From: Oscillospiraceae bacterium
Lineage (GTDB): Bacteria > Bacillota > Clostridia > Oscillospirales > JAGBHD01
Direction: 5' to 3'
DNA: 50,803 nucleotides
NCBI GenBank assembly: GCA_018110785.1
Contig: JAGBHD010000001.1
Coordinates: 1 to 50,803, forward strand
Below, one piece after another: positions 50,075 through 50,803 of the stretch. Below the pieces are notes generated by a model, which was not told the DNA's origin, made no database searches, and was given only the letters and a program-made list of their open reading frames with translations. Every line of letters starts with the position of its first letter. Within the stretch, counting starts at the first letter, position 1. Position numbers and translations under genes: made by a program.

Positions 50075-50491
50075 ATGAATAAATATTTAAAAAGTTTTTT
50101 GATAAGAGGATTTGCTTTTAGCGGATTAGGTCCTGTTGTTTTAGGTATTGTTTATGCGGTGTTATCAAATACGCTAACAAATTTTAGTTTGAGTGGTGAA
50201 CAGGTTTGTTTAGGTATAATATCAACATATATTCTTGCTTTTCTACAAGCAGGTGCAACAATTTTTAATCAAATAGATGAATGGCCTGTTGCAAAATCTT
50301 TATTGTGTCATTTTTTAACTATATATATAGCCTATTTACTCTGTTATCTAATAAACACCTGGATACCTTTCGAGCCTATGATATTGCTTATATTTACAGT
50401 TATTTTCGTAGTATTGTATTTTGTAATATGGCTAGTTGTCTACATTTCCATAAAATCAATTAGTAAAAAAATAAACTCAAAACTATCCTAA
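50075..50491 (+). CDS. DUF3021 membrane protein, partner of the LytTR regulator
   Basis: A 138-residue protein with four membrane segments (about 10-32, 43-65, 75-95 and 100-125) and a lysine-rich C-terminal tail. The N-terminal FLIRGFAFSGLGPVVLGIVY and the DEWPVAKSLLCHFL segment fit DUF3021. In known pairs this membrane protein inhibits its LytTR partner, probably by holding it at the membrane until an unknown signal releases it. The start follows the LytTR stop by two bases. A strong terminator follows. Confidence 0.87.
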   Translation: MNKYLKSFLIRGFAFSGLGPVVLGIVYAVLSNTLTNFSLSGEQVCLGIISTYILAFLQAGATIFNQIDEWPVAKSLLCHFLTIYIAYLLCYLINTWIPFEPMILLIFTVIFVVLYFVIWLVVYISIKSISKKINSKLS

Positions 50492-50492
50492 A

Positions 50493-50527
50493 GTAAGCTC
50501 AGAGAAACCCTCTGAGCTTACTCCTTT
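50493..50527 (+). terminator. Terminator after the LytTR-DUF3021 operon
   Basis: GTAAGCTCAGAG pairs perfectly with CTCTGAGCTTAC across a five-base loop, followed by TCCTTT. Confidence 0.85.
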
Positions 50528-50530
50528 CTA

Positions 50531-50559
50531 TTGACAAAACTTCTTATTTCATATATAAT
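50531..50559 (+). promoter_or_regulatory. Full-consensus promoter upstream of a tRNA-Pro fragment
   Basis: TTGACA at 50531-50536, a 17-base spacer and TATAAT at 50554-50559. This matches both consensus boxes and suits a stable-RNA promoter. The first RNA-like sequence downstream is a broken tRNA-Pro. Confidence 0.85.
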
Positions 50560-50579
50560 ATATAAGTCTTAAAAACAAT

Positions 50580-50622
50580 GCGGTATTTACCGCGCAGTTG
50601 GTAGCGCACTAGTTTTGGGAGC
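50580..50622 (+). pseudogene. tRNA-Pro 5'-half fragment
   Basis: Bases 50592-50622 read as a tRNA-Pro D arm (GCGC, AGTTGGTA, GCGC), the 5' side of the anticodon stem (CTAGT) and an anticodon loop TTTGGGA with anticodon TGG. Homology stops a base or two after the loop: the 3' stem strand should be GCTAG or ACTAG but reads GCACA. The region before the D arm (CGGTATTTACC) is not a clean acceptor stem. No T arm or acceptor 3' strand follows. It is a truncated copy that cannot fold as a tRNA. Confidence 0.6.
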
Positions 50623-50792
50623 ACACAGCAGTTAAAACTCTTAAAATTTAACGCCACCCCCGAAAACCCTTTATTTATGCGGTTTTCCAGGCTTCGCAAA
50701 AATTAAAAAAGCGGTCAAAAATAAATTTGACCACAGTTTGTCCCACAATTGAAAAATTTTTTAGTTTTTGGACGCAAAAAACAACTAAATAT
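50623..50792. other. Non-coding spacer between tRNA-Pro fragment and tRNA-Pro start
   Basis: About 170 bases without a convincing gene. It has two small inverted repeats (GAAAACC/GGTTTTC at about 50662-50688, and GGTCAAA/TTTGACC at about 50713-50733) and a near direct repeat TTTGACCACA / TTTGTCCCACA. It may be the left-over end of an integrated element. Confidence 0.45.
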
Positions 50793-50803
50793 CGAGGTGT
50801 GGC
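50793..50803 (+). tRNA. Probable 5' end of an intact tRNA-Pro gene, cut by the window edge
   Basis: The last 11 bases, CGAGGTGTGGC, match how clostridial tRNA-Pro genes start: C1, a seven-base acceptor strand CGAGGTG, then T8, G9 and the first two bases of a GCGC D stem. The fragment 200 bases upstream is of the same tRNA type, which strengthens the reading. Eleven bases alone are weak proof. Confidence 0.35.

Noticed and set aside
50678-50803. Open frame of about 42 codons on the - strand at the window end, as a possible integrase C terminus
   Set aside because: The translation shows no recombinase motif, it crosses inverted repeats and the tRNA start, and it is more likely non-coding.
1-50803. 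CRISPR array, complete insertion sequence, prophage or rRNA operon
   Set aside because: I saw no regularly spaced repeats, no transposase or cas genes, no phage structural genes and no rRNA sequence.

Overview
The window is AT-rich chromosomal DNA from a low-GC Gram-positive bacterium of the class Clostridia, most likely an uncultured gut relative of the Oscillospiraceae/Eubacteriales. The evidence is PolC-type DNA polymerase, SepF and DivIVA, a RicA/YlbF-like protein next to mutSL, the MEP isoprenoid pathway, strong purine-rich ribosome binding sites, and spore-related genes (cwlD and a gerA-type receptor operon). TGA is an ordinary stop codon here (lspA, rluD and dxr end in it).

Bases 1-29.4 kb read almost entirely on the + strand. 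After a partial hypothetical gene come a Na+/H+-type antiporter, a secreted nuclease lipoprotein and a TtcA-like tRNA thiolase. Next is a mismatch-repair and tRNA-modification block (ylbF/ricA-like, mutS, mutL, miaA). The division cluster follows (HlyD-like protein, sepF, ylmH, divIVA), then ileS, lspA and an rluD-type gene. A split transketolase leads into the core run pyrH-frr-uppS-cdsA-dxr-rseP-ispG-polC. Genes in this half are tightly packed, often with ATGA or TAATG overlaps.

At about 29.5 kb the coding strand switches at convergent terminators. On the - strand lie a GME-fold-like protein, radA, cwlD, three membrane-protein genes, rhaB-rhaD, a gerAA-AC-AB germination operon, and an ABC exporter-prfB-peptide-binding-lipoprotein operon. 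A NusG-domain-II/Gx-transporter pair faces a + strand apbE, and a glycosyltransferase-uppP pair ends the block.

The last 2 kb (48.7-50.8 kb) is accessory in character. It holds a decayed gene remnant, a structured leader with a 9-codon ORF and terminator on the - strand, and a promoter that runs straight into a terminator. A LytTR-DUF3021 regulatory pair follows. At the window edge there is a tRNA-Pro 5'-half fragment behind a full-consensus promoter, then what looks like the first bases of an intact tRNA-Pro gene. This resembles an old integration or duplication site.

The most unusual signal is a set of lesions at the 5' ends of otherwise intact genes. ispG has an in-frame TGA at codon 12 where the family has glycine. 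rhaD has an in-frame TAA at codon 7 behind a perfect ribosome binding site. ylbF and apbE appear to begin with ATA and ATT although promoter and ribosome binding site are well placed. These may be sequence errors, strain-level mutations or deliberately weak translation starts; the sequence alone cannot decide. Apart from the small remnant at 48.8-49.1 kb, no large gene carries an internal frameshift.
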